NCBI GenBank assembly: GCA_937925855.1 | Contig: CALAMO010000001.1 | Span: 1-64,000, forward strand | Source: an uncultured Thiotrichaceae bacterium | Lineage (GTDB): Bacteria; Pseudomonadota; Gammaproteobacteria; Thiotrichales; Thiotrichaceae | Length of the DNA stretch: 64,000 nucleotides | Reading direction: 5' to 3' | Shown: one piece after another, positions 49,233 to 58,741 of the stretch | Position numbering within the stretch: the stretch's first letter is position 1 | Layout: every line of letters starts with the position of its first letter | Notes under the pieces: model-generated | Told to the model about the DNA's origin: nothing | The model's database searches: none | The model's input: only the letters and a program-made list of their open reading frames with translations | Program-made: the position numbers and the translations under genes

Positions 49233-52136
49233 TTACCGATAGAAGCCCTGACCTGCAACGGGCTGCGGCCCCTGCTGGTTGATTGATATCGCCTGATTAA
49301 TCGACTGCTGCGGGCGGGCTAGATAAGGCGTGAAACGTAAGTTATCTGCCGTGCCAAGCGCGGACTGTGGCGGCCTCACCACCACCGCACGTTGATTAAC
49401 CGTTGCCGCGACCTGTTGGGTCGTGACAGCAGCCAGCGGTTGCACCTGGGATTGACTAAAGTGCAGGCTGTCTGCGCTGCCTTTAGCGTGGCCGCGAGCG
49501 CAGCGACCATCAACACATTCAATGCTGGGGAAGACTGCCGCTTTACCGGTCAAACTACCGCGTTGTAAAACCTGGCTCTGCTGCTGCTGCTTTTGCAGGG
49601 TAAAATATTTTGCGCGGGTATAATGATCTGATGCCAGGCGATCCGGTAAGATGACCGGATGTATAAAGGCCATCAGGTTCTGTTTGGTTTTAGTCGTCGT
49701 ATTCTCGCGAAAAACCTGGCCAATAATCGGCAGGTCAGACAGGAAAGGAACCTTATTCTCTGAATCGCGGAAATCATCCTGAATTAAACCGCCTAACACC
49801 AACACTTGCCCGTCTTCCACCATAACGTTGGTATTAATCGAACGCTTATTAGTGATCACATCAGAAGCCGCACTACTAGACGCAAGGCTGGACACCTCTT
49901 GTTCAATTTTCATGGTAATCGTTTTGTCACGATTAATCTGTGGAGTCACCTTGAGCGTTAGGCCGACATCTTGACGCTGTATGGTCTGGAAAGGATTATC
50001 GGTGCCGTCATTGGTAGATGAGCCGGTCAAAAACGGTACGTTTTGCCCAACCACAATGCTAGCCTCCTCATTGTCCAGTGTCACCAGCGTCGGTGTCGAC
50101 AGGATATTCGTCGCTGCATCACCGCGCAACGCTTCCAACACAATACCAAAGCGGCTCCCGCCTAAGCCCAGTAAAAAGCCACCGGGAATAGAATCCAAGG
50201 TCTGCTGAGCCAGACCAAGTACCGTATTCAAACCGCCGAAGTTGCTATAGCCCACCGTTCCAGTTTTACCATCACTGGCGCCATTGGCTACAATGCCAAA
50301 ACCAAATTTATTCGACAGATCGGTCGATACCTCCGCAATAATCGCTTCCACCATGACCTGCGCGCGCCGCTGATCGAGCTGTGAAATAACACGCTGCAAA
50401 TCCACCTGTAGATGCTGGGGTGCCGTAATAATGACTGAATTACTGGCTTTATCAGCCTGAATATTCAGCTGGCTATTACCACCGCTGCTCGCGGCAGCCC
50501 CACCGCCATCAGCCGCCGCAGCCGTGCCTGCTGTTTGCTGCTGGATGCTCTGCGCTGTTGCGGTTAGCACATTGACTATTTCCTCAGCCTGCGCATAGCG
50601 CAAGCGGACTACACGCGTGCCGCCAGACTGCGCCTTCGGAATATCCAGCTTACGAATGGCCGCTAAGATTGAAATGCGATCCGACTGTTTACCAGAGATT
50701 AACACGCTGTTAGTACGTTCATCTGCCGCTAAGCGCACCTGCTGTGCCGTATTACCTTCAGTTGGTGTAATTTGCAGCTGCTTCAGTGTTTGAATCACCT
50801 GAGCAGCCACCGCATAACGAATCGGAATGACCTGTGTTTCCAAGGGTTTGCTGCGTGGCACATCAAGCCGCTTAATCGCCGCCAAAATCGGCAAACGATC
50901 CTGACGATCACCGGCAATAATAATGCTATTGGTATTTTCGTCAATCGCTAACCGGGCCTGCTTAATCGGTGAGGCGCCCTCGGCAGCTGTCGGCGTAATC
51001 TGTAGCTGTTTCAGCGTTTGCAACAGTTTGGCCGCATCGGCATACCGCAGCTTGACCACCTGTGTATCCGGCGGCTGAGAAGGTGGCACATCGAGCCGCT
51101 TGATCGCCGCAATAATCGGGTTACGATCTTCGACCTCTCCTGAAATCACAATGCTGTTGGTATTACGGTCGACCGCCATCCTCACTCGTTTGGCTGATTG
51201 AGCGTCATCCTGCCCCTGTCCGGGAGTAATTTCCAGCTGATTCAAAGTCGCTAACAGCTGATTGGCATCGGCATAGCGCACCTTAATCACGACCGTGGCT
51301 GGCGGCTGGGTGCGCGGAATATCGAGCTTAGCAATCACCTGCCGCATACGTTCACGATCAGCTTTATCACCGGCCACTAGAATACTATTCGTGCGCTGGT
51401 CGACCGAAATATAAATTCTTTGGGGAATCGCCCCACCGTCGGCGGTCTGGCCGCTGGCCATTAAACCGCGCAGCGTAGTGGCCAGTTGATTTGCCGAAGA
51501 ATAGCGCAGCTTCACCAGCTCAAACCCCTGATTATTGGGCTTATCGATATTACGGATCACCGCCGCGAGCCGGTCTACATTCTGCTTGCGTCCAGTGACT
51601 ATCACCGCGTTACTGGCCTGATTAAACTGAATGCGGGTTTCGCCTTGCCCAGCCAAAGGCTGCAAGGTTTGAATCGCCGTATTGACCGGAATATATTGTA
51701 GGGTAAAAACCTGCGTTACCGTTTTATCAGCTTCTATTTCAGCCTCTAGGCCAGACTGCTGCGAGTCAATACCGGGCGCATTAATAATCGGCGCAACCTG
51801 TGAACGCCCTTTGTTGAGCGGCACTATTTTAGTGATATTGCCTACTTCAAGCGCCTCTAACCCATGCACCTGAAGAATCGATAGAAACGCTTCGTACAGT
51901 TCGTTTTCATTCAGCCCGCTACCGGACACAAACGTAATATTTCCGCGCACGGCTGGGTCAATAATAAAGTTGCGCCCGGTCACCTTGGATACCGTTTCCA
52001 CCAGCGTACGAATTTCCGTATTTTGCAGGTTAATCGTTGCAGCCTGCGCGCCATTCAGTAACGCCAGACTCAGCAGGCAAACCATCAGCACGCTATTACA
52101 CAGGTGGATTCGTATTTTCATTTTATTTTCCATCAT
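49233..52136 (-). CDS. gspD: Type II secretion outer-membrane secretin GspD, with expanded N-domain array
   Basis: Forms the outer-membrane gate of the type II secretion system. Signal peptide at the start (VLMVCLLSLALLNGAQA), N0 domain about 33-106, then six consecutive secretin N-type repeats at about 138-199, 205-274, 281-352, 358-428, 434-501 and 507-590, and the secretin domain (about 590-840). GspD proteins normally have N0 plus three such repeats in about 650-760 aa; this one has 967. Repeats 3-5 resemble each other most (RYADA, then LKQLQITP, then IKRLDVP). About 120 Gln/Ala-rich residues follow the secretin domain. The start may be the ATG at 52121, which has the better ribosome site. 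gspC and gspG-N are not in this window. Confidence 0.95.
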   Translation of the reverse strand: MMENKMKIRIHLCNSVLMVCLLSLALLNGAQAATINLQNTEIRTLVETVSKVTGRNFIIDPAVRGNITFVSGSGLNENELYEAFLSILQVHGLEALEVGNITKIVPLNKGRSQVAPIINAPGIDSQQSGLEAEIEADKTVTQVFTLQYIPVNTAIQTLQPLAGQGETRIQFNQASNAVIVTGRKQNVDRLAAVIRNIDKPNNQGFELVKLRYSSANQLATTLRGLMASGQTADGGAIPQRIYISVDQRTNSILVAGDKADRERMRQVIAKLDIPRTQPPATVVIKVRYADANQLLATLNQLEITPGQGQDDAQSAKRVRMAVDRNTNSIVISGEVEDRNPIIAAIKRLDVPPSQPPDTQVVKLRYADAAKLLQTLKQLQITPTAAEGASPIKQARLAIDENTNSIIIAGDRQDRLPILAAIKRLDVPRSKPLETQVIPIRYAVAAQVIQTLKQLQITPTEGNTAQQVRLAADERTNSVLISGKQSDRISILAAIRKLDIPKAQSGGTRVVRLRYAQAEEIVNVLTATAQSIQQQTAGTAAAADGGGAAASSGGNSQLNIQADKASNSVIITAPQHLQVDLQRVISQLDQRRAQVMVEAIIAEVSTDLSNKFGFGIVANGASDGKTGTVGYSNFGGLNTVLGLAQQTLDSIPGGFLLGLGGSRFGIVLEALRGDAATNILSTPTLVTLDNEEASIVVGQNVPFLTGSSTNDGTDNPFQTIQRQDVGLTLKVTPQINRDKTITMKIEQEVSSLASSSAASDVITNKRSINTNVMVEDGQVLVLGGLIQDDFRDSENKVPFLSDLPIIGQVFRENTTTKTKQNLMAFIHPVILPDRLASDHYTRAKYFTLQKQQQQSQVLQRGSLTGKAAVFPSIECVDGRCARGHAKGSADSLHFSQSQVQPLAAVTTQQVAATVNQRAVVVRPPQSALGTADNLRFTPYLARPQQSINQAISINQQGPQPVAGQGFYR

Positions 52137-52157
52137 CTTATAAAGCAGCCATCGACA

Positions 52158-52952
52158 TTACGTCTGATTTAATACAGGATGTAAGCGCTGCACCATTTCT
52201 TTAAATACCTTCGGGTTACCTGCCAACATATTACCGCTTTGCATGTGGGTATTGCCGCCGTTGAGATCACCGGTCAGGCCACCGGCTTCTTGAATCAGCA
52301 GTACGCCCGCCGCCATATCCCATTCATTTAGTCCAAATTCCCAAAAACCATCAAATCGTCCGCAGGCCACATAGGCCAAATCCAGTGCAGCTGAACCTGG
52401 GCGACGCATTCCAGCGGTATCCGGCAGGAGCGCCCGCAGCGTCTGGATATAGCGTTCCAAATCTTGGTCTTTCCGAAACGGTACGCCGGTCCCTAACAAC
52501 GCATTATGCAATGAAGGCCGCGCCGACACGCGAACTTTCCGATTATTGAGCGTTGCACCATCGCCGCGCGCTGCGGCAAACATCTCATCTTTCAACGGAT
52601 CATAGACCACACCCACCAGTAAACGTCCGCGCTCTTTTAGGGCAATCGACACCGCAAAATGCGGCATACCATAAAGAAAATTTGTTGTTCCATCCAAAGG
52701 ATCAATAATCCACTGATAAACCGCATCATCAGCACCATGTTGCCCGCTTTCCTCGCCGTAAATAGCGTGTTCGGGGTAAGCTTTTTTAAGCGCAGAAACA
52801 ATCACATGTTCAGCTTGACGATCCACTTCGGTAACAAAATCATTCTCTGCTTTTTGATGGATCCGCAGATTTTCCACCTTATCGGTATAGCGGCGAATAA
52901 TGTCCCCGGCTTGGCGTGCAGTTCGGGTGGCAACGTTTAACATTGGATGCAT
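52158..52952 (-). CDS. suhB: Inositol-1-monophosphatase SuhB
   Basis: Mg-dependent phosphatase of the IMPase family; in E. coli SuhB is also part of the rRNA antitermination complex. MHPMLNVA at the start is almost identical to the E. coli protein. Metal motifs: YGEESG (about 68-73), DPLDGTTNF (about 85-93) and NEWDMAAGVLLIQEAGG (about 213). 264 aa is standard. Leftward, followed by gspD after 21 bp. Confidence 0.96.
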   Translation of the reverse strand: MHPMLNVATRTARQAGDIIRRYTDKVENLRIHQKAENDFVTEVDRQAEHVIVSALKKAYPEHAIYGEESGQHGADDAVYQWIIDPLDGTTNFLYGMPHFAVSIALKERGRLLVGVVYDPLKDEMFAAARGDGATLNNRKVRVSARPSLHNALLGTGVPFRKDQDLERYIQTLRALLPDTAGMRRPGSAALDLAYVACGRFDGFWEFGLNEWDMAAGVLLIQEAGGLTGDLNGGNTHMQSGNMLAGNPKVFKEMVQRLHPVLNQT

Positions 52953-53031
52953 GTGATGGACTCAGGATGACCAGTTTCGGGAGGCCAGAATAACACAGCA
53001 CAGCAGCAAGATTATGAGGATTGTATGGAGA

Positions 53032-53928
53032 TTAGCTGGGAAAGACACCCGTGGATATATAACGATCACCCCGGTCACAAACAATGGAGACGATTGTCGC
53101 ATTTTCCAGCGTATCCGAGAGACGCAGCGCTGCTGCCATCGCTCCACCAGAAGATACGCCGCAAAAAATACCTTCCTCAGCGGCCAAGCGGCGCATCGTT
53201 ACCTCGGCCTCCGCCTGAGTCACATCCATCTCACAATCAACACGGGCGTGATCAAAAATCTCTGGCAAATAGTCTGCGGTCCAGCGTCGAATACCTGGAA
53301 TCTGGTCGTCTTGGGTAGCGGGGCGTACGCCCACAATTTGGATCGCCGGGTTTTTCGACTTGAGAAAAGCACTGTTGCCCATCACCGTACCGGTGGTGCC
53401 CATGGCGCTGACAAAATGCGTCACCCGACCCTGTGTATCCCGCCAGATTTCCGGGCCGGTGCCCACGACATGCGCCATTGGATTATCAGGATTGGCGAAC
53501 TGATTTAACACTTTGCCCTTGCCTTCCCGCTCCATTTGCAGGGCAATATCGCGCGCGCCTTCCATCCCACCCTCTGCCTTACTGACTAGAATCAGCTCGG
53601 CCCCATAGGCTTTCATTGAGGCGCGCCGCTCCATGCTCAGGTTATCCGGCATCAATAGCACCATGCGGTAACCCATGATCGCCGCTGCCATCGCCAAGGC
53701 AATACCGGTATTCCCGCTGGTGGCTTCAATCAGTGTATCACCAGGCTGAATCGCACCGCGGGCAGCGGCTTGACGAATCATATTCAGTGCCGGACGATCC
53801 TTAAGTGAGCCCGCCGGATTATTACCCTCTAGCTTAGCCAGAATCGTGTTGCTTGTCTCGCCAGGCATACGTTGTAATTGCACCAACGGTGTGTTACCGA
53901 TGAAGTGCTCTATGGTTGGATAACTCAT
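53032..53928 (-). CDS. cysM: Cysteine synthase B
   Basis: PLP enzyme making cysteine (or S-sulfocysteine) from O-acetylserine. The PLP lysine is in NPAGSLKDRPA (about residue 42), EATSGNTGIALAMA binds the cofactor phosphate region, and VSSGGAMAAALRL closes the active site. The ATG at 53928 (product MSYPTIEHFIGNTPLVQL) matches the family start; the upstream frame start at 53943 adds five residues and lacks a ribosome site. About 298 aa. Last gene of the lepA-pdxJ-acpS conserved block. Confidence 0.95.
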   Translation of the reverse strand: MSYPTIEHFIGNTPLVQLQRMPGETSNTILAKLEGNNPAGSLKDRPALNMIRQAAARGAIQPGDTLIEATSGNTGIALAMAAAIMGYRMVLLMPDNLSMERRASMKAYGAELILVSKAEGGMEGARDIALQMEREGKGKVLNQFANPDNPMAHVVGTGPEIWRDTQGRVTHFVSAMGTTGTVMGNSAFLKSKNPAIQIVGVRPATQDDQIPGIRRWTADYLPEIFDHARVDCEMDVTQAEAEVTMRRLAAEEGIFCGVSSGGAMAAALRLSDTLENATIVSIVCDRGDRYISTGVFPS

Positions 53929-53962
53929 GAAAAATCTACTCATTAACTGTAGCGGTCATATA

Positions 53963-54349
53963 CTAACTGGTGAGTACCACAAAGGCCACGGCATAGGCAC
54001 GCTCATCAGCCAGTGACAGCGACATATCGACCACACCAAGACGCTCTGCCGTTGAGCGCGTGATACCATGCAACACCAGCTGAGGTTTACCTAACTCATC
54101 GTGCTGTGTTTCGATTTCAGTCAGCTGCGCCTGCGCACCAATACCAGTACCCAAGGCTTTGGAACAGGCTTCCTTAGTGGCGAAGCGTTTAGCCAGCCAG
54201 TGATTCGCCAATGCATCGTTCACCGTTTGGAACTGCTGATATTCATTAGCATGCAGGATACGGCGCACAAAGCGCTCGTTGCCCCCCTGCATTAAGCGAC
54301 TGATACGTTCAATTTCTACGATGTCGGTGCCGATGCCAATAATTCTCAT
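53963..54349 (-). CDS. acpS: Holo-[acyl-carrier-protein] synthase
   Basis: Transfers 4'-phosphopantetheine from CoA to acyl carrier protein. IGIGTDIVEIERISRL (metal Asp) and RFATKEACSKALGTG (metal Glu, CoA-binding Lys) are intact. 128 aa is normal. The start overlaps the pdxJ stop by 4 bases. Confidence 0.97.
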   Translation of the reverse strand: MRIIGIGTDIVEIERISRLMQGGNERFVRRILHANEYQQFQTVNDALANHWLAKRFATKEACSKALGTGIGAQAQLTEIETQHDELGKPQLVLHGITRSTAERLGVVDMSLSLADERAYAVAFVVLTS

Positions 54350-55077
54350 GCACGCGCACTGCGCATCAAAGCCAACATCTCCCGCGTTGCCGCATGCATC
54401 CCGACAAACACCGCCCGCGCCACCATAGCATGCCCAATATTCAGTTCACGCATCTGTGGAATCGCCGCAATCACCGGCGTATTCTCGTAGTCTAGCCCAT
54501 GCCCAGCATTCACTTTAATGCCTTGTTCGTGCGCAAACGCAGCAGCCTGCTGAATGCGTTCCAGCTCGCGCTGTTGCTCAGCCCCACGTTTATTAGCGTA
54601 GGTGCCGGTATGCAATTCAACCACCGGCGCGCCCAACTCAACCACCCGGCGAATATGTTCAATATCCGGCTCAACAAATAGAGAAACTTGAATGCCAGCC
54701 TGCCCCAGCTGCTGCGTCACCGTTTGAATGCGCTGAAACTGGCCGATTACATCCAAGCCGCCTTCAGTGGTGAGCTCTTCACGCTTCTCTGGCACCACAC
54801 AGACATCTTCTGGCTGAACATCAAGCGCAATCTTCACCATTTCTGGCGTTGCGGCCATCTCGAAGTTCAGCCGCGTTGTCATGTGCTGACGCACCGCGTA
54901 AATATCAGCATCCTGCACATGACGCCGATCTTCACGCAGGTGCATAGTAATCGCATGCGCGCCAGCCGCCTCAACCTGCGTCACCGCTGCCAATAAGTCG
55001 GGGTAAGCAGTAAACCGCGCCTGCCGGATATTCGCGATATGATCAATATTGACGCCAAGTTCTAATGCTTCACTCAT
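54346..55077 (-). CDS. pdxJ: Pyridoxine 5'-phosphate synthase
   Basis: Condenses 1-deoxyxylulose 5-phosphate with 3-amino-2-oxopropyl phosphate in vitamin B6 synthesis. ELGVNIDHIANIRQARFT at the N terminus, HLREDRRHVQDAD and VNAGHGLDYEN are diagnostic. 243 aa is normal. Overlaps recO upstream (ATGA) and acpS downstream. Confidence 0.97.
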   Translation of the reverse strand: MSEALELGVNIDHIANIRQARFTAYPDLLAAVTQVEAAGAHAITMHLREDRRHVQDADIYAVRQHMTTRLNFEMAATPEMVKIALDVQPEDVCVVPEKREELTTEGGLDVIGQFQRIQTVTQQLGQAGIQVSLFVEPDIEHIRRVVELGAPVVELHTGTYANKRGAEQQRELERIQQAAAFAHEQGIKVNAGHGLDYENTPVIAAIPQMRELNIGHAMVARAVFVGMHAATREMLALMRSARA

Positions 55078-55811
55078 GGGGTTGCCCTCAATTGGCCTAT
55101 TCCTAGATTTAATAATTGCCGCGCATACAACTTTTTACCGTTCAGCTGTAAGGATAACATCCGATCCAGTACGCCGCGCAATTGTTGCCACTGTTCCTGC
55201 TGCATTTTTTCAGGATCGCGCAGGGCAATTAACAGCGCCCCAGGGATCAGCACGCCGCTTTGCGCCTGCTCATGTTGTCTTGTCTCTGAGGTGTGCAGCG
55301 GCAGTAAACCACGCTCCAGCTGAAAGTGATAGCTTATTTCAGGACGCAACGCGGCCTGCGTAGCATCATCCTGCCATAGGTTCAGCTCGTAACCACAGGC
55401 TGACAGCAGCAAAAGCTCAAATTGCATCAGTGCAGGCAAACTCGCCGCCTGCTCTAGCTGATGCAGCAGGCGGCGGTAATCACTGAATAAAGCAGGGGTA
55501 TCCTGCCCGTTTTGGAAGACGCGCAGTAGGAGTTCATTAGCGTAGGTCGCCTGAATAAGTGCAGCCTGCTTAGGGGTGTGGCGGCGTTTTTCATCAGCAT
55601 GTAGCAGAGTATGCACCTCTCCCCGACCCGTCCAACGCATGTCCAGCAGTCGAAAGGGTTCGAGCATGCCTTTACTGCGGTTGCTTTGGCGCCTAGAAAA
55701 GCGCGCGACGATGCTAAGACGACCTTCCGTTTGGTTGAAACAGTCCAGCAGCAGACTGTTATCGCGGTAGGGATTACGGCGCAGGATATATGTGAGGTTG
55801 GGGCTGCTCAT
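55074..55811 (-). CDS. recO: DNA repair protein RecO
   Basis: Recombination mediator that works with RecR to load RecA. The N-terminal OB-fold region (YILRRNPYRDNSLLLDCF, then RLSIVARFSRR) and the helical C-terminal part fit RecO. 245 aa is normal. The zinc-finger cysteines of some RecO proteins are not obvious here. Part of the era-recO-pdxJ-acpS run; 42 bp from era. Confidence 0.94.
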   Translation of the reverse strand: MSSPNLTYILRRNPYRDNSLLLDCFNQTEGRLSIVARFSRRQSNRSKGMLEPFRLLDMRWTGRGEVHTLLHADEKRRHTPKQAALIQATYANELLLRVFQNGQDTPALFSDYRRLLHQLEQAASLPALMQFELLLLSACGYELNLWQDDATQAALRPEISYHFQLERGLLPLHTSETRQHEQAQSGVLIPGALLIALRDPEKMQQEQWQQLRGVLDRMLSLQLNGKKLYARQLLNLGIGQLRATP

Positions 55812-55853
55812 TCGGTGTGAGACCGCTTAATGTTTCGCTGGAGTGGCTTAATT

Positions 55854-56759
55854 CTAGCTAGTTATTCCCAGACTCTGCAAATGGCGTGGGCTATTCTCCC
55901 AGTTTTCCTCTACCCGCACCCACAGTTTCAACATCACCTTGCAGGCTAGAAATTCCTCTAGGGCTAAGCGGGCAGAGCTGCCAATACGCTTTAGCGTCTC
56001 ACCTTTACGTCCGATAATAATACCCTTCTGGCTTTCCCGGCTCACCCAGATGACGGCGTGAATCTCGGTGACTTTTAGCTGCTCCTCAAAGCGCTCCACT
56101 TCCACAGCTGTTGAATAAGGCAATTCCTGGTGCAGGTAGGTCATGAGCTGTTCGCGCACCAGCTCAGCACAGATAAACCGCGTGGACTGGTCAGTCACAT
56201 CATCTTCGGCGTAGGGCCATTCACCTTCTGGCAACGCTGCCACCAGAGCCTGCTTCAGCTCGGCGGTATTAATTTCTTTAGTCGCCGACAGCGGGAAAAT
56301 TGCCGTAAATTCACGCTTAGCGGTCACTGTTTGCAACCACCCCAGCAGCGCGGCCCGCTGTTTTACCTTATCGACCTTATTCGCCACCAGAAACACCGGG
56401 CAATTCACATGCTGCAAGCGTTGTAACACCAGATCATCTTCTTCCGTCCAGCGCTGCGCTTCTACCATCATCAGCACCGCATCTGCACCTTCTAAGGCAG
56501 CCACCGCTTCCAGGTTAATGGTTTTATTCAGCAGGCTCTTGGCAGATTTATGGATGCCCGGCGTATCGCGAAATACAATCTGATAATGAGCCTCAGTCAG
56601 AATGCCGCGAATATTATGTCGGGTGGTTTGCGGCTTGTTGGCAATCGCAGATACCCGAAAGCCGACCAGATGATTCATCAGCGTTGATTTACCGACATTA
56701 GGCCGACCGGCTATTGCGACATAGCCGAAGCGATGGGGCTGTTTAGATTTACTGGTCAT
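55854..56759 (-). CDS. era: GTPase Era
   Basis: Ribosome-assembly GTPase that binds the 3' end of 16S rRNA. G1 is GRPNVGKST (about residue 17), G3 DTPGIH (about 66) and G4 NKVD (about 127). The C-terminal KH domain has SQKGIIIGRKGETLKRIG (about 235-252). 301 aa is normal. Its start overlaps the rnc stop by 11 bases. Confidence 0.97.
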   Translation of the reverse strand: MTSKSKQPHRFGYVAIAGRPNVGKSTLMNHLVGFRVSAIANKPQTTRHNIRGILTEAHYQIVFRDTPGIHKSAKSLLNKTINLEAVAALEGADAVLMMVEAQRWTEEDDLVLQRLQHVNCPVFLVANKVDKVKQRAALLGWLQTVTAKREFTAIFPLSATKEINTAELKQALVAALPEGEWPYAEDDVTDQSTRFICAELVREQLMTYLHQELPYSTAVEVERFEEQLKVTEIHAVIWVSRESQKGIIIGRKGETLKRIGSSARLALEEFLACKVMLKLWVRVEENWENSPRHLQSLGITS

Positions 56760-57423
56760 GATCAGACATCACCTGGGCAAAAGCCTTCGCGGCGGCATCC
56801 TGCTCGGCTTTGCGCCGACTGCTGGAGACACCGCAAGTAGTAATCTGCATCACGGGTACGCGACACTCCGCTGTAAACGTCTGGCGGTGCGCCTCGCCCT
56901 CTACGGCCAACAGTTCATAATCCGGCAGCTCGTGACCCCGCGACTGTAAAAATTCTTGCAGGCGACTCTTGGGGTCTTTTAATTCATCCTCCGCCGGAAG
57001 ATTCGACAGACGCTCCGTAAAAATCGTTAGTACAAAGTGCTCGGTCGCCGGTAAGCCCTGTTCCAGGTAGATACAGCCAATTAAGGCCTCCAGCGCGTCG
57101 GCCAGAATCGACTTGCGCCGAAAACCACCGCTTTTTAGCTCACCCGGCCCAAGGCGCAGAAAATCACCCAGCGCAAGTTCCGCAGACAGCTGCGCCAGCG
57201 CATTCTCATTCACCAATGATGCGCGCAGGCGGCTTAAATAACCTTCGGAAGCCCTTGGCATCTGGCGGTAAAGCTCCGTGGTGATAATGAGACCCAGTAC
57301 ACTATCACCAAGAAACTCCATACGCTCATTATTTTTGCCGTTAGCACTCCGGTGCGTGATGGCCCGCACAAAAGTATCGGTTGCCATCAACTCAGGCGAC
57401 AACAATTTTGTCAGTTTATCCAC
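56749..57423 (-). CDS. rnc: Ribonuclease III
   Basis: Double-strand-specific endoribonuclease for rRNA and mRNA processing. The signature ERMEFLGDSVLGLIIT (about 35-50) and the second catalytic acidic cluster ADALEALIGCIYLEQG (about 112-127) are present. The C-terminal dsRNA-binding domain ends SSSRRKAEQDAAAKAF. 224 aa is normal. Two bases downstream of the DUF4845 gene and overlapping era. Confidence 0.97.
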   Translation of the reverse strand: MDKLTKLLSPELMATDTFVRAITHRSANGKNNERMEFLGDSVLGLIITTELYRQMPRASEGYLSRLRASLVNENALAQLSAELALGDFLRLGPGELKSGGFRRKSILADALEALIGCIYLEQGLPATEHFVLTIFTERLSNLPAEDELKDPKSRLQEFLQSRGHELPDYELLAVEGEAHRQTFTAECRVPVMQITTCGVSSSRRKAEQDAAAKAFAQVMSDHDQ

Positions 57424-57425
57424 AT

Positions 57426-57836
57426 TTAATTTTGCCTCTTAAGTACCGCAACATGTTTAAAGCTCATCATAAAATCAATATTAGCCAGCCACGGCTTACG
57501 CACTTCATACTCAACCTTCAGGGCACGAGCATCTTGCTGTTGTGGCAACTTGACCACCGAGAAATACTCCGGCTTTACCGTATAGAGACTGTTAAGCCCC
57601 AGCTGTTGAGCAATGTCAGTGCGCATTTGCTGTGTGCCTCTAATCGTCAACAATTCCCCCGCCGCAACCCGCTCAACTAAGGACTTTACTGTATAAAATT
57701 CCATGTAAACCGGCGCAAGCCTCGCTACCGTTACCAACACAAAAATCAACAGCCCAAGCACAGCCATCCAGCCTACAAATCCGGCTCCTCGCTGCTTGTA
57801 CAGCGCCCTATTTTTTCTTGTTTGTTGTGCACTCAT
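57426..57836 (-). CDS. DUF4845 membrane protein
   Basis: Small inner-membrane protein of unknown function found between lepB and rnc in many gammaproteobacteria. One N-terminal membrane segment (GFVGWMAVLGLLIFVLVTVA), a periplasmic part beginning LAPVYMEFYTVKSLVERV, and no catalytic motif. 136 aa fits the family. The upstream 126-bp gap is AT-rich and may contain a promoter for the rnc-era genes. Confidence 0.87.
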   Translation of the reverse strand: MSAQQTRKNRALYKQRGAGFVGWMAVLGLLIFVLVTVARLAPVYMEFYTVKSLVERVAAGELLTIRGTQQMRTDIAQQLGLNSLYTVKPEYFSVVKLPQQQDARALKVEYEVRKPWLANIDFMMSFKHVAVLKRQN

Positions 57837-57962
57837 ATTTTACCCCACTATTATTTTTATTGATTTGTATTGCGAATATGCATGATTTATTTGGATTGAT
57901 TCATTCAATACTGTGCCGCTTATGGACTCTAATTAAACGATTGACTGGCGTACTGGGAGCAA
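57837..57962. promoter_or_regulatory. AT-rich gap between lepB and the DUF4845 gene
   Basis: 126 bases, the widest gap within the lepA-acpS run, rich in A+T with several TATTTT/TATTGC stretches. A promoter reading into DUF4845-rnc-era is plausible. No gene seen. Confidence 0.3.
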
Positions 57963-58727
57963 TTATTCAATAGTACCAATGCGTGAAAAATTGATGCCGT
58001 CTCCGTTCCAGTTGAAATGCAACCAAACCAACAACGCCTTACCCACTAAATTCTCTTCCGGCACCATGCCCCACATACGGCCATCATTACTCATGTCACG
58101 ATTATCGCCCATGACGAAATAGTGACCTTCTGGCACAACCACTTCGCCCACGCGCCCACCACTGCCGGGTACTACCAGCATATCATAGGATTTATCGCCC
58201 AACATTTCTCGAAGACGGAAGGTTTTCCGAATCACATTACGCTGATCGCGTGCCTCATATTCACCTAGCGCTTCACGCTTTATCGGCTGGCCATTCACTG
58301 TGAGTTCTTTATTATCAAACTTGACCACATCCCCTGGCACGCCGATAACACGCTTGATGTAATCGATTTCTGGATTCTGTGGGTAACGAAAAACCATCAC
58401 ATCCCCGCTTTCCGGCTTGCCTACCTCAAACAGTTTTTGGTGAGTAATTGGCAAACGCACGCCATAGGCCGCTTTATTCACCAGAATAAAATCGCCAATT
58501 TCCAGCGTCGGTAACATTGAGCCCGAAGGAATACGAAACGGCTCAGCGATGAAGGAACGCAATACCAAAACAATCAGCAATACAGGAAAAAAAGAGCGCG
58601 CGTATTCGACCAGAATAGGCTCTTCTTTCTTAACTTCCCGGCCACGGGTAAACAGCCAGTAAAAAAACCAAATAACACCACAGACGGCTGTCGCTATCAC
58701 CAGCCAAAATTCCAAATCAAAGTCCAT
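57963..58727 (-). CDS. lepB: Signal peptidase I
   Basis: Inner-membrane Ser/Lys protease that cleaves signal peptides. Two N-terminal membrane segments (FWLVIATAVCGVIWFFYWLF and FFPVLLIVLVLRSFIAE). The catalytic Ser is in PSGSMLPTLEIGDF (about residue 73), the catalytic Lys in YIKRVIGVPGD (about 128), and GDNRDMSNDGRMWG is box E. 254 aa is at the short end of the usual range. 14 nt downstream of lepA. Confidence 0.96.
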   Translation of the reverse strand: MDFDLEFWLVIATAVCGVIWFFYWLFTRGREVKKEEPILVEYARSFFPVLLIVLVLRSFIAEPFRIPSGSMLPTLEIGDFILVNKAAYGVRLPITHQKLFEVGKPESGDVMVFRYPQNPEIDYIKRVIGVPGDVVKFDNKELTVNGQPIKREALGEYEARDQRNVIRKTFRLREMLGDKSYDMLVVPGSGGRVGEVVVPEGHYFVMGDNRDMSNDGRMWGMVPEENLVGKALLVWLHFNWNGDGINFSRIGTIE

Positions 58728-58741
58728 CGCCCTTATACCTT

